Assembly (NCBI RefSeq): GCF_030063135.1
Contig: NZ_JASISO010000031.1
Coordinates: forward strand, 1 to 64,000
DNA: 64,000 nt
Source: Streptomyces sp. G-G2
Lineage (GTDB): Bacteria > Actinomycetota > Actinomycetes > Streptomycetales > Streptomycetaceae
Reading direction: 5' to 3'
The position numbers and the translations under genes are program-made. The notes below the pieces were generated by a model. That model saw only the letters and a list, made by a program, of their open reading frames with translations, did no database searches and had not been told where the DNA came from. This document shows, piece by piece, positions 9,240 through 18,021 of this stretch (within the stretch, counting starts at the first letter, position 1; every line of letters begins with the position of its first letter).

Positions 9240-9278
9240 CGAAGGGCCCCGGTCGCGACAAGCGGCCGGGGCCCTTCG
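9240..9278 (+). terminator. Rho-independent-type hairpin after ffh
   Basis: A perfect 13-bp stem (CGAAGGGCCCCGG at 9240-9252 with its complement at 9266-9278) lies 45 bp after the ffh stop. There is no long T-tract, as is usual in Streptomyces. It separates ffh from ftsH. Confidence 0.75.
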
Positions 9279-9344
9279 CGTCGATCGGGCACCGGTCCGG
9301 TTCGTGGCCTAATGTCGGCCGGGAGGACGGCAGAAGGAGGCCCC

Positions 9345-11264
9345 GTGCCCAGCCCCACCCCCGTACCGCCGCGCGACCGGGCCGACACGCCCTGGCGCTC
9401 CGAGGGCGCCCCGCCCGCCCCGCCCGTCAAGAAGAAGATGCCCGGAGGCTGGCGCGGCCTGGTGCTGACCGCCCTCGTCGTCTACCTGCTGACCAACCTG
9501 GTGCTGTCCTTCTTCAACGAGGGCGACGAGCCGACCATCTCGTACACCGAGTTCAGCAAGCAGGTCACGAACGGCAACGTCTCGAAGATCTACTCCAAGG
9601 GCGATGCCATCCAGGGCCAGCTGAAGGCCAAGGCCCCGGTCCCCGACGGCGACGGCGACTACACCAAGTTCGTCACCCAGCGTCCCGCCTTCGCCGACGA
9701 CCAGCTCTGGGCCAACCTCACCGGCAAGGGCGTCGTCGTCACCGCCTCCCCGGTCGTCGAACACCGCAGCTTCCTGGCCAACCTGCTGATCTCACTGGCC
9801 CCGATGCTGCTGCTCGTCGGCCTGTGGGTGCTCATCGCCCGCCGGATGAGCGGCGGCGGCATGGGCGGCCCCGGCGGACTCGGCCGCAAACAGCCGCCCA
9901 AGCCGGTCGAGCTGGAGGGCGGCAAGCGCACCACCTTCGAGGACGTCGCGGGCATCGACGAGGTCGAGGGCGAGCTGAGCGAGGTCGTCGACTTCCTCAA
10001 GAACCCCGAGCGCTACCACCGGATGGGCGCCCGGATGCCCGGCGGCGTCCTGCTCGCGGGGCCGCCCGGCACCGGCAAGACCCTGCTCGCCCGCGCGGTC
10101 GCCGGCGAGGCCGGAGTGCCCTTCTTCTCCGCCTCCGCCTCCGAGTTCATCGAGATGATCGTCGGCGTCGGCGCCTCACGGGTCCGCGAACTGTTCACCG
10201 AGGCCCGCAAGGTCGCCCCCGCGATCATCTTCATCGACGAGATCGACACCATCGGCCGGGCCCGGGGCGGCGGCTCGGGCATGGGCGGGCACGACGAACG
10301 CGAACAGACCCTGAACCAGATCCTCACCGAGATGGACGGATTCTCCGGTTCCGAAGGAGTGGTCGTCCTCGCCGCCACCAACCGGGCCGACGTCCTCGAC
10401 CCCGCCCTCACCCGGCCCGGCCGCTTCGACCGCACCGTCGTGGTCTCCCCGCCCGACCGGGGCGGCCGCGAGGCGATCCTGCGCATCCACACCCGGGACA
10501 TCCCGCTGGCCGAGGAGGTCAGCCTGGCCCAGGTGGCCCGTACGACCCCGGGGATGACCGGCGCCGAACTCGCCAACCTCGCCAACGAGGCCGCGCTGCT
10601 CGCCGTCAAGCGGGAGCAGAAGGCCGTCACCCAGACCGACCTCTCCGACGCCCTGGAGAAGGTTCAGCTCGGCGCGGAGCGGCCGCTGGTCATGCCCGAG
10701 GAGGAGCGCCGCAGGACGGCGTACCACGAGGGCGGACACGCACTGCTCGGCATGCTCCAGCCGGGCGCCGACCCGGTCCGCAAGATCACCATCGTGCCGC
10801 GCGGCCGGGCCCTCGGCGTCACCCTGTCCACCCCGGACGCCGACCGGTACGCGTACACCGAGGAGTACCTGCGCGGCCGGATCATCGGCGCGCTCGGCGG
10901 CATGGCCGCCGAACAGATCGTCTACGACGTCATCACCACCGGCGCCGAGAACGACCTCGAACAGGTGACGAACCTGGCCCGGGGCATGGTCGGCCGCTGG
11001 GGCATGAGCGAACGCGTCGGCAGGCTGACCGCGATCCCCGCGGACGCCCAGAGCGCCTACGGCCTCTCGGCGGCCCCCGCCACCCTGGACGCGGTGGACG
11101 CCGAGATGCGGCGGATCGTCGACGAGTGCTACGAGACCGCCTGCCGCCTGCTGCGCGAGAACCGCGACAAGCTGGACGCGCTCGTCGAGGCGCTGCTCGC
11201 GAACGAGACCCTGGAAGAGGTGGCGGCGTACGAGGCGGCGGGCATCACCCGGCTGGCGAGATAG
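9345..11264 (+). CDS. ftsH: ATP-dependent zinc metalloprotease FtsH
   Basis: A 639-residue membrane-anchored AAA protease that degrades membrane and regulatory proteins. One N-terminal transmembrane helix (LVLTALVVYLLTNLVL, about residue 40) and a second (LLISLAPMLLLVGLWVLIA) flank an extracytoplasmic domain. The AAA module has Walker A GPPGTGKTLLARAV, Walker B IIFIDEIDTIGRARGG and second-region-of-homology arginines near RPGRFDR. The zinc site is HEGGHALLG. The start is GTG 9345 with AAGGAGG four bases upstream; the frame is open further upstream but without a comparable ribosome site. Streptomyces usually has another FtsH near the cell-division or folate genes, so this is probably the second paralogue. 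Confidence 0.9.
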   Translation: MPSPTPVPPRDRADTPWRSEGAPPAPPVKKKMPGGWRGLVLTALVVYLLTNLVLSFFNEGDEPTISYTEFSKQVTNGNVSKIYSKGDAIQGQLKAKAPVPDGDGDYTKFVTQRPAFADDQLWANLTGKGVVVTASPVVEHRSFLANLLISLAPMLLLVGLWVLIARRMSGGGMGGPGGLGRKQPPKPVELEGGKRTTFEDVAGIDEVEGELSEVVDFLKNPERYHRMGARMPGGVLLAGPPGTGKTLLARAVAGEAGVPFFSASASEFIEMIVGVGASRVRELFTEARKVAPAIIFIDEIDTIGRARGGGSGMGGHDEREQTLNQILTEMDGFSGSEGVVVLAATNRADVLDPALTRPGRFDRTVVVSPPDRGGREAILRIHTRDIPLAEEVSLAQVARTTPGMTGAELANLANEAALLAVKREQKAVTQTDLSDALEKVQLGAERPLVMPEEERRRTAYHEGGHALLGMLQPGADPVRKITIVPRGRALGVTLSTPDADRYAYTEEYLRGRIIGALGGMAAEQIVYDVITTGAENDLEQVTNLARGMVGRWGMSERVGRLTAIPADAQSAYGLSAAPATLDAVDAEMRRIVDECYETACRLLRENRDKLDALVEALLANETLEEVAAYEAAGITRLAR

Positions 11265-11294
11265 GGCCGCGCCCGCCACCGCGCCGCCGCCCGG

Positions 11295-11978
11295 TTACTC
11301 CGTCCGGGCGACCACGTACCGGAAGATGTTCGGCAACCACACCGTCCCGTCCGCCCGTTCGTACGGGTGGAGGGCCTCGGTGAGTTCCTTCTCGGCCAGC
11401 ACCGGGTCCGAGCCGTCGTACAGCCCGGTGGAGAGCAGCCCGCGGGCCGCGCTCTCCATGTCGGCGTACCCGAAGGGGCAGAACACCCGCCCCGAGCCGT
11501 CCGGCCGCAGCCCGGCCGCCTCCACCAGCGCGTCCAGGTCGAGCGGCGCCGGACCCCCGCCGAGCACCGACGGCACGGTGCACCGCTCGGGCGGCCCCCA
11601 GTCGGCCAGCACCACCGCGGCGCCCCGCCGCAGCACCGCCAGCCCGCCCGGCAGCTCCCTGGGATCCGGGCAGACGGCCGTGAGCAGGTCGTACGGGCGC
11701 CGGTCCGGCGCGGGCGCGGGCGGCGCGGCCAGCACCTCCAGGACGCGTTCCCCGGCCAGGGCCCGCAGCGCGGGCCGTCCCTCGACCCCGGTCACCCGGG
11801 CTCCCCGGCCCGCGGCCAGCAGCAGGCCGAGCCCGGCTCCGCAGTCCAGGCCGAGCAGCCGGTCACCCGGCCCGACCTCCAGCCGGTCGTAAACCGCCTC
11901 GTACAGCGGTACCAGCATCCGTTCCTGGATTTCCGCCCAGTCCCGGGCGACGAGCGTCGCCGTCGGCGTCGGTGTCAT
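11295..11978 (-). CDS. Probable SAM-dependent methyltransferase
   Basis: A 227-residue protein with start ATG 11978, preceded on its strand by AGGAG. Residues about 35-60 contain LLGLDCGAGLGLLLAAG and the acidic VTGVEGRPAL, the nucleotide-binding GxGxG region and strand-2 acid of class I methyltransferases. The second half carries VVLADWGPPE, where the family's catalytic or substrate region lies. The substrate is unknown. The gene stands alone between ftsH and proS, convergent with ftsH and divergent from proS. The open frame extends far upstream antisense to proS, which I regard as a GC artefact. Confidence 0.7.
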   Translation of the reverse strand: MTPTPTATLVARDWAEIQERMLVPLYEAVYDRLEVGPGDRLLGLDCGAGLGLLLAAGRGARVTGVEGRPALRALAGERVLEVLAAPPAPAPDRRPYDLLTAVCPDPRELPGGLAVLRRGAAVVLADWGPPERCTVPSVLGGGPAPLDLDALVEAAGLRPDGSGRVFCPFGYADMESAARGLLSTGLYDGSDPVLAEKELTEALHPYERADGTVWLPNIFRYVVARTE

Positions 11979-12110
11979 CGAAAGAGCGCTCCTGATTCCA
12001 TGTCGCCCCCTTGGCCCCCGTTGCCAGGGAACTCCCCATTCGCCCCCGCGTCCAGAGGAGCGCCGGACCCGATTCACGCTCGGCGCGCCCGGCGCCGTAC
12101 CATTCGCGCC

Positions 12111-13523
12111 ATGGCAAAGGCACCCGTTCTCACCCCCCAGGCGGAGGATTTCCCCCGCTGGTACCAGGATCTGATCAACAAGGCCGAGCTGGCCGACAAC
12201 GGTCCGGTACGCGGCACCATGGTCATCCGGCCGTACGGCTACGGCCTGTGGGAGCGGATGCAGCAGGAGATGGACGCGCGCATCAAGGACGCGGGCGCCC
12301 AGAACGCGTACTTCCCGCTGTTCATCCCGCAGTCGTACCTGACGAAGGAAGCCGAGCACGTCGAGGGCTTCGCCCCCGAGCTGGCGATCGTCACGCACGG
12401 CGGCGGCAAGGAGCTGGACGAGCCGGTCGTCGTCCGGCCCACCTCCGAGACGATCATCAACGACTACTTCTCGAAGTGGGTCCAGAGCTACCGCGACCTG
12501 CCCCTGCTGATCAACCAGTGGGCGAACGTGGTCCGCTGGGAAATGCGTCCGCGCATCTTCCTCCGTACGAGCGAGTTCCTCTGGCAGGAGGGTCACACGG
12601 CCCACGCCACCTACGAGGACGCCCGTGAGTACGCCGCGCGGATCCACCGCGACGTCTACGGCGACTTCATGACGAACGTGCTCGGCATCGACGTCGTGCT
12701 CGGCCGCAAGACCGCCAAGGAGCGCTTCGCGGGTGCCATCAACACCCTCACCCTCGAGGGCATGATGGGCGACGGCAAGGCGCTGCAGCTGGGCACCAGC
12801 CACGAGCTGGGCACCAACTTCGCCAAGGCCTTCAACACCCAGTACCTCTCCAAGGAGGGGAAGCAGGAGCTCGTCTGGCAGACCTCCTGGGGCGTCTCCA
12901 CCCGCATGGTCGGCGGCCTGATCATGTCCCACGGCGACGACAACGGCCTGCGGGTGCCGCCGCGGCTGGCCGCCGTCCAGGTCGTCGTCATGGCGATCAA
13001 GGGCGACGAGGCCGTCGCGAAGGTGCGCGAGCTGGGCGCCCAGCTCAAGGCCGCGGGCCTGCGCGTGCAGGTCGACGACCGCGTCGACACCCCCTTCGGC
13101 CGCCGCGCCGTGGACTGGGAGCTCAAGGGCGTACCGGTCCGCATCGAGATCGGCCCCCGCGACCTGGAGGCCGGCACCGCGATGCTGGCCCGCCGGATCC
13201 CGGGCGGCAAGGAGCCGGTGCAGATCACGGCCCTGGCCGACCTGCTGCCCAAGGTGCTGGAGGAGGACCAGGCGCAGCTGCTGCGCGAGTCCCGCGAGCG
13301 CCGTGAGTCCCGTACCTCCGACGTCGCGACCATCGGGGAGGCCGCCGAGGCCGCCATCGCCGGTGGCTGGGCGCGGATCCCGTGGGCGGACCTCGGTCCG
13401 GCGGGCGAGGCGAAGCTCGCCGAGCAGGCCGTTTCCGTACGCTGCCTGGTCGCCGAGGACGGGTCGGTACCGCTGGCGGACGACGCCCCGGGGACCGTCG
13501 CGATCGTGGCGCGTTCCTACTGA
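12111..13523 (+). CDS. proS: Prolyl-tRNA synthetase, eukaryote/archaeal-like type
   Basis: A 470-residue class II aminoacyl-tRNA synthetase. Its length and the absence of the editing insertion mark it as the ProS type rather than the 560-residue bacterial type. Visible features: RPYGYGLWERMQ near the start, the motif 2 region VRWEMRPRIFLRTSEFLWQE, and the motif 3-like region STRMVGGLIMSHGDDNGL, followed by an anticodon-binding domain (PRLAAVQVVVMAI) and a C-terminal domain ending in a tyrosine (IVARSY). The carboxy-terminal tyrosine is typical of this subtype. It is monocistronic and ends before a strong hairpin. Confidence 0.93.
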   Translation: MAKAPVLTPQAEDFPRWYQDLINKAELADNGPVRGTMVIRPYGYGLWERMQQEMDARIKDAGAQNAYFPLFIPQSYLTKEAEHVEGFAPELAIVTHGGGKELDEPVVVRPTSETIINDYFSKWVQSYRDLPLLINQWANVVRWEMRPRIFLRTSEFLWQEGHTAHATYEDAREYAARIHRDVYGDFMTNVLGIDVVLGRKTAKERFAGAINTLTLEGMMGDGKALQLGTSHELGTNFAKAFNTQYLSKEGKQELVWQTSWGVSTRMVGGLIMSHGDDNGLRVPPRLAAVQVVVMAIKGDEAVAKVRELGAQLKAAGLRVQVDDRVDTPFGRRAVDWELKGVPVRIEIGPRDLEAGTAMLARRIPGGKEPVQITALADLLPKVLEEDQAQLLRESRERRESRTSDVATIGEAAEAAIAGGWARIPWADLGPAGEAKLAEQAVSVRCLVAEDGSVPLADDAPGTVAIVARSY

Positions 13524-13542
13524 TGTGACCTGAAGTGACGCT

Positions 13543-13587
13543 GGGTGTGCCCCCGGACGGTGACTGACCACCTCCGGGGGCACACCC
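13543..13587 (+). terminator. Strong hairpin after proS
   Basis: A perfect 15-bp stem (GGGTGTGCCCCCGGA at 13543-13557 and its complement at 13573-13587) with a 15-base loop starts 19 bases after the proS stop. The symmetrical stem could work in either direction, but the next gene also runs rightwards. Confidence 0.8.
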
Positions 13588-13722
13588 ATACGTACCGACT
13601 CCTCCGGAGTTATGCGCACCCGGCCTCATCAGGACGCATGAGACTGAACTGACTGGTACGTGCAAAAAATTTGGAATGGCCCGGAATCGGAACACCGGGG
13701 CACCCCGGCTCGTTGTCACGAC

Positions 13723-14322
13723 GTGAGCACGACACCACCTGTTCTCGCCGCAGAGCTGGCGCAGGCGTGGGCCGATATTCAGCGGTACCACCCCGAGCTG
13801 CCTGACCTTGCCGCGCCCGAGTCCCTGATCGGAGAGTCCTCGTCCGCCTGTGGCGGCGAACTCTCCTTCGAGCGACTGCTGCACGAGGCAGTCCACGGCA
13901 TCGCCGCAGCCCGCGGCGTCCGAGACACCTCGCGTGCCGGCCGCTACCACAACCGCAGATTCCTCGCGATCGCCGAGGAGATGGGCCTGGACCACTCCGA
14001 AGAGCCGCACGCCAGCAGTGGCTTCTCGCTGGTCGCCCTCAATCCCGAGGCGAAGAAGCGGTACCGGCCGACCATGGAGCGCCTCCAGCGCGCCCTGAAG
14101 GCCCACACCGCGGCCACCTCCGCCGACACCAAGCGCAGCTTCCGCGGACCGGCCGCACGGCACGGCTCCTCCGGCGGCGGCGTGCGCGTCAAGGCCGTCT
14201 GCGACTGCGGGCGCAATGTCCGGGTCGTACCGTCGGTGCTCGCCCAGGCCCCGATCGTGTGCGGGGGCTGCGGCAAGCCCTTCCGCATCCCCGAGGTAGC
14301 GGTCGCGGCCGCGGCCTCCTGA
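13723..14322 (+). CDS. SprT-like zinc-motif protein with C-terminal zinc ribbon
   Basis: A 199-residue protein starting at GTG 13723 (VSTTPPVLAAELAQAW). Residues about 53-57 form HEAVH, the HExxH zinc-protease motif, followed about 20 residues later by GRYHNRRFLAIAEEMG, which resembles the region after the active site in SprT/Spartan-type metalloproteases. The C-terminus has a four-cysteine ribbon: CDCG and CGGCG separated by about 20 residues. I infer a metalloprotease-like fold that might act on DNA-protein complexes. Substrate and activity are unproven, and annotation in relatives is usually hypothetical. It lies directly upstream of the rpsP operon, after an AT-rich promoter-like stretch near 13667. 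Confidence 0.65.
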   Translation: MSTTPPVLAAELAQAWADIQRYHPELPDLAAPESLIGESSSACGGELSFERLLHEAVHGIAAARGVRDTSRAGRYHNRRFLAIAEEMGLDHSEEPHASSGFSLVALNPEAKKRYRPTMERLQRALKAHTAATSADTKRSFRGPAARHGSSGGGVRVKAVCDCGRNVRVVPSVLAQAPIVCGGCGKPFRIPEVAVAAAAS

Positions 14323-14521
14323 GCACCGCCGGGTCCGGGGCGGGTGCGGGCGGCCCCGGGTGGAAGGGCCGCAGGCATGTGGCACAATGGCTAGCTGTAC
14401 TCGACAGTCGAACAGGACCCCTCTCTCCTACGGCTGACGCGTCCATCGGGCACCCGAGTACCGCAACCCCACGTGGCATCTCATGTGCCCAACCACGTCA
14501 AGTTCAGGAGACACCACTCCA

Positions 14522-14962
14522 GTGGCAGTCAAGATCAAGCTCAAGCGCCTCGGCAAGATTCGCCAGCCGCACTACCGCATCGTCGTCGCCGACTCGCGCA
14601 CCCGCCGCGATGGTCGTGCGATCGAGGAAATCGGTCTGTACCACCCCACGTACAACCCCTCGCGCATCGAGGTCGACGCCGAGCGTGCGCAGTACTGGCT
14701 CTCCGTCGGCGCCCAGCCGACCGAGGCCGTGCTCGCGATCCTGAAGCTCACCGGTGACTGGCAGGCGCACAAGGGCCTCCCGGCCCCCGCGCCGCTGCTG
14801 CAGCCGGAGACCAAGGAAAGCAAGCGTCGCACCTTCGACGAGTTCGCCAAGGCCCTCGAGGGCATCGGCGAGACCAAGGGCGAGGCCATTACGCAGAAGG
14901 CGAAGAAGGCCGACAAGAAGGCGGACGAGGCTGAGGCCACCGCCGAGTCGACCGAGGCCTGA
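14522..14962 (+). CDS. rpsP: 30S ribosomal protein S16
   Basis: A 146-residue protein starting at GTG 14522 (VAVKIKLKRLGKI), preceded by AGGAG at 14506-14510. The first 85 residues match S16 (RIVVADSRTRRDGRAIEEIG, YHPTYNP). The tail from about residue 110 is rich in Lys, Ala and Glu, an extension typical of actinobacterial S16. It heads the rpsP-khpA-rimM-trmD-rplS cluster; the intergenic DNA from 14323 presumably carries the promoter. Confidence 0.95.
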   Translation: MAVKIKLKRLGKIRQPHYRIVVADSRTRRDGRAIEEIGLYHPTYNPSRIEVDAERAQYWLSVGAQPTEAVLAILKLTGDWQAHKGLPAPAPLLQPETKESKRRTFDEFAKALEGIGETKGEAITQKAKKADKKADEAEATAESTEA

Positions 14963-14964
14963 TC

Positions 14965-15204
14965 ATGCTCGAGGAGGCTCTTGAGCACCTCGTGAAGGGC
15001 ATTGTGGACAATCCCGACGACGTGCAGGTCGCCTCGCGCACCCTGCGTCGTGGGCAGGTGCTCGAGGTCCGGGTCCACCCCGATGACCTCGGTAAGGTGA
15101 TCGGCCGCAACGGTCGCACCGCACGTGCCCTGCGAACCGTCGTGGGCGCCATCGGCGGCCGTGGGATCCGGGTCGACCTCGTCGACGTGGACCAGGTCCG
15201 CTGA
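14965..15204 (+). CDS. khpA: KH-domain RNA-binding protein KhpA
   Basis: A 79-residue single KH domain with the conserved GKVIGRNGRTARALR loop, which is the GxxG RNA-binding motif of this family (formerly YlqC). It starts two bases after the rpsP stop, so it is translationally coupled. Members bind small and messenger RNAs, often with KhpB, and sit with rpsP and rimM in many Gram-positives. Confidence 0.92.
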   Translation: MLEEALEHLVKGIVDNPDDVQVASRTLRRGQVLEVRVHPDDLGKVIGRNGRTARALRTVVGAIGGRGIRVDLVDVDQVR

Positions 15205-15294
15205 GTCCATTGCAGGAATGAAACACCGGCACGGGCCGGGGAGGGCATCTGTGCCCTTCCCGGCCCGTCGTCGTCTGAACAGGAGAGACACAGC

Positions 15295-15933
15295 GTGCAG
15301 CTCGTAGTCGCGCGGATCGGCCGCGCCCATGGAATCAAGGGTGAGGTCACCGTCGAGGTCCGCACCGACGAGCCGGAGCTGCGGCTCGGTACCGGCGCCG
15401 TCCTGCGGACCGAACCGGCGTCGGCGGGTCCGCTGACGATCGAGGCCGGCCGGGTGCACAGCGGCAGGCTGCTGCTGCGCTTCGCGGGATGCAAGGACCG
15501 CACCGCGGCCGAGGCGCTGCGCAACGTCCTGCTGATCGCCGACGTGGACCCCGAGGCGGTTCCGGAGGACCCGGAGGAGTTCTACGACCACCAGCTGATG
15601 GACCTGGACGTGGTCCTCACCGACGGCACGGAGGTCGGCCGGATCACCGAGATCTCCCACCTGCCCTCGCAGGATCTGTTCATCGTCGAGCGGCCGGACG
15701 GCACCGAGGTGATGATCCCCTTCGTCGAGGAGATCGTCGTGGAGATCGACCTGGCGGAGCAGCGCGTGGTCATCGACCCGCCGCCGGGGCTGATCGACGA
15801 CCGCGCGGAGATCGCGTCCGCGCGCGACGGTGACGACACCGCCGCCGACGGCGATGGGGCCGACGGGGATGAGGCCGGCGACTCCGCCGTTGACGGCGAC
15901 GGGACCGACCGCTCCGCCAAGGGCGATGCCTGA
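15295..15933 (+). CDS. rimM: Ribosome maturation factor RimM
   Basis: A 212-residue protein starting at GTG 15295 after AGGAGAG. The N-terminal RimM domain has VVARIGRAHGIKGEVTVEVR. The PRC-barrel half carries YDHQLMDLDVVLTDGTEVGRI and LFIVERPDG. It helps assemble the 30S head around S19. Residues from about 178 form an unusual tail of Asp, Gly and Ala (AADGDGADGDEAG), longer than the usual 170-residue protein; such acidic tails occur in Streptomyces. The last base overlaps the trmD ATG (TGATG). Confidence 0.93.
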   Translation: MQLVVARIGRAHGIKGEVTVEVRTDEPELRLGTGAVLRTEPASAGPLTIEAGRVHSGRLLLRFAGCKDRTAAEALRNVLLIADVDPEAVPEDPEEFYDHQLMDLDVVLTDGTEVGRITEISHLPSQDLFIVERPDGTEVMIPFVEEIVVEIDLAEQRVVIDPPPGLIDDRAEIASARDGDDTAADGDGADGDEAGDSAVDGDGTDRSAKGDA

Positions 15934-16754
15934 TGCGGCTGGACGTCGTCACGATCTTCCCGGAGTACCTCGACCCCCTGGACGTCTCCCTCGTCGGCAA
16001 GGCGCGGGCCCGCGGCCAGCTCGACGTGCACGTGCATGACCTGCGGGAATGGACGTACGACCGGCACAACACGGTCGACGACACCCCGTACGGCGGCGGC
16101 CCCGGCATGGTGATGAAGACCGATCCCTGGGGCGAGGCCCTGGACAGCGCCCTCGCCGACGGCTACGACGCCGGGGCGCACGGCCCGGTCATGGTCGTGC
16201 CCACGCCGAGCGGGCGCCCGTTCACCCAGGAACTCGCCGTCGAGCTGGCCGCGCGGCCCTGGCTGATCTTCACCCCGGCCCGGTACGAGGGCATCGACCG
16301 CCGGGTGACGGACGAGTACGCGACCCGGATGCCGGTCTACGAGGTCTCCATCGGTGACTACGTCCTCGCGGGCGGCGAGGCGGCGGTCCTGGTGATCACC
16401 GAGGCCGTGGCGCGACTGCTCCCCGGGGTCCTCGGCAACGCCGAATCCCACCGCGACGACTCCTTCGCCCCCGGCGACATGGCGAATCTGCTGGAGGGGC
16501 CCGTCTACACCAAGCCCCCGGAGTGGCGCGGACGCGGCATCCCCGACGTGCTGCTCAGCGGGCACCACGGGAAGATCGCCCGCTGGCGCCGGGACGAGGC
16601 CTTCCGCCGTACCGCCCTCAACAGGCCCGACCTGATCGAGCGTTGCGAGGCGACCGGTTTCGACAAGAAGGACCGCGAGGTCCTCTCGGTCCTCGGCTGG
16701 TCACCGGCCCCCGACGGCCGATTTTGGCGCAGGCCCGAAGCCGTGGAAGAATAG
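15933..16754 (+). CDS. trmD: tRNA (guanine-N1)-methyltransferase TrmD
   Basis: A 273-residue SPOUT-class enzyme that makes m1G37 in tRNAs read by CCN, CUN and CGG codons and so prevents frameshifting. It begins MRLDVVTIFPEYLDPLD. The trefoil-knot SAM site contains YEGIDRRV and EVSIGDYVLAGGEAAVLV. PYGGGPGMVMK is the conserved early motif. The start overlaps the rimM stop by one base, so the two are coupled. Confidence 0.95.
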   Translation: MRLDVVTIFPEYLDPLDVSLVGKARARGQLDVHVHDLREWTYDRHNTVDDTPYGGGPGMVMKTDPWGEALDSALADGYDAGAHGPVMVVPTPSGRPFTQELAVELAARPWLIFTPARYEGIDRRVTDEYATRMPVYEVSIGDYVLAGGEAAVLVITEAVARLLPGVLGNAESHRDDSFAPGDMANLLEGPVYTKPPEWRGRGIPDVLLSGHHGKIARWRRDEAFRRTALNRPDLIERCEATGFDKKDREVLSVLGWSPAPDGRFWRRPEAVEE

Positions 16755-16886
16755 GCGGCTGCTGTACGCCCGCGCGCGCCCCTGCCACAGGGGGACCGTC
16801 GCACGTCGGCGCAGACAGCACCCGAATTCTCTCCGGAAACCCGCTCGGCGGCCTGTGGCGTCGTGCGAAGAAAGCAGACGAAGAAC

Positions 16887-17237
16887 ATGTCTCACGTGCT
16901 CGATGCCGTCACCGCCGGCACCATGCGTTCGGACCTCCCGGCCTTCCGCCCGGGTGACACCGTCAACGTTCACGTCCGCGTGATCGAGGGCAGCCGCTCG
17001 CGTATCCAGCAGTTCAAGGGCGTAGTCATCCGTCGCCAGGGTTCTGGCGTCAGCGAGACCTTCACGGTCCGCAAGGTCTCCTTCAGCGTCGGCGTGGAGC
17101 GCACCTTCCCGGTGCACTCGCCGATCTTCGAGAAGATCGAGCTCGTCACCCGCGGTGACGTGCGTCGCGCCAAGCTGTACTTCCTCCGTGAGCTCCGCGG
17201 CAAGGCCGCGAAGATCAAGGAGAAGCGCGACCGCTGA
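16887..17237 (+). CDS. rplS: 50S ribosomal protein L19
   Basis: A 116-residue protein starting at ATG 16887 (MSHVLDAVTAGTMRSD); an in-frame ATG at 16863 lacks conserved sequence. The motifs FRPGDTVNVHVRVIEG, FKGVVIRRQGSGVSETFTVRK and SFSVGVERTFPVHSP are textbook L19. The 132-bp gap after trmD could hold a leader or its own promoter; I see no clear hairpin. Confidence 0.95.
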   Translation: MSHVLDAVTAGTMRSDLPAFRPGDTVNVHVRVIEGSRSRIQQFKGVVIRRQGSGVSETFTVRKVSFSVGVERTFPVHSPIFEKIELVTRGDVRRAKLYFLRELRGKAAKIKEKRDR

Positions 17238-17283
17238 GGTCCTCTTCGGAGTCCGGAGGCGGCCGGATAGGCTCGCCCCCGAT

Positions 17284-18021
17284 ATGGACACCGAGGCATC
17301 TCACAACGAACGCGGCCACTCTTCCCCCGGTGAGGGGGAGGGGCGGTCGCGTTTCGCGTTCTCCGGGACCCGGTTCAGCCGCCCCGGCTGGTTCACCTGG
17401 CGCCGGGCCGGGGTGCTCGGCGTCATCTGTACGGTCTTCCTGCTGCTGCTCAGCAATTTCGTGCTCCAGCCCTTCCTGATCCCGAGCCGGTCGATGGAAC
17501 CGACCCTGGCGGTCGGGGACCGGGTGCTGGTCAACAAGCTGGCGTACCGGTCGGGCGGGCCGAAGCGCGGGGACCTGGTCGTCTTCGACGGCACGGGCTC
17601 CTTCGTACCGGAACGCCCCGGTGACGACGGGAACCCCATCGGCGAGGCCCTGCACGGGGCGGCGTCGGCCCTCGGGCTGGCCGAACCCTCCGACACCGAT
17701 TTCGTGAAGCGGGTCGTGGGCGTCGGCGGGGACGACGTGGTGTGCTGCGACCCGGGCGGACGGCTGGCGGTCAACGGGAAGCCCGTCGAGGAGCCCTACC
17801 TCTACCCCGGTGACACGGCGTCCAAGGTGCCCTTCCGGATCGTCGTACCGCTGGGCACCCTGTGGGTCATGGGTGACCACCGCTCCCAGTCCCGGGACTC
17901 CCGGGAGCACCTCGGGGAGCCGGGCGGCGGGATGGTGCCGGTGGACAAGGTGATCGGGCGGGCCGACTGGATCGGCTGGCCGCTCTCGCGCTGGAACTCC
18001 TTGGGCGGCGGGCATGGGTAG
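17284..18021 (+). CDS. sipW: Type I signal peptidase (first of four)
   Basis: A 245-residue membrane protein starting at ATG 17284. A transmembrane helix (AGVLGVICTVFLLLLSNFVL) precedes the catalytic serine in IPSRSMEPTL. The general-base lysine is in DFVKRVVGVGGD, and GDHRSQSRDSRE is the conserved box E. It cleaves signal peptides from exported proteins on the outer face of the membrane. No C-terminal membrane segment is visible. Its last eight bases overlap the next peptidase gene. The symbol follows the sipWXYZ order of S. lividans. Confidence 0.88.
   Translation: MDTEASHNERGHSSPGEGEGRSRFAFSGTRFSRPGWFTWRRAGVLGVICTVFLLLLSNFVLQPFLIPSRSMEPTLAVGDRVLVNKLAYRSGGPKRGDLVVFDGTGSFVPERPGDDGNPIGEALHGAASALGLAEPSDTDFVKRVVGVGGDDVVCCDPGGRLAVNGKPVEEPYLYPGDTASKVPFRIVVPLGTLWVMGDHRSQSRDSREHLGEPGGGMVPVDKVIGRADWIGWPLSRWNSLGGGHG

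Noticed and set aside
16755..16886. An L19 leader regulatory RNA before rplS
   Set aside because: The gap is long enough but I could not find a convincing conserved stem structure, and known L19 leaders are from other phyla.
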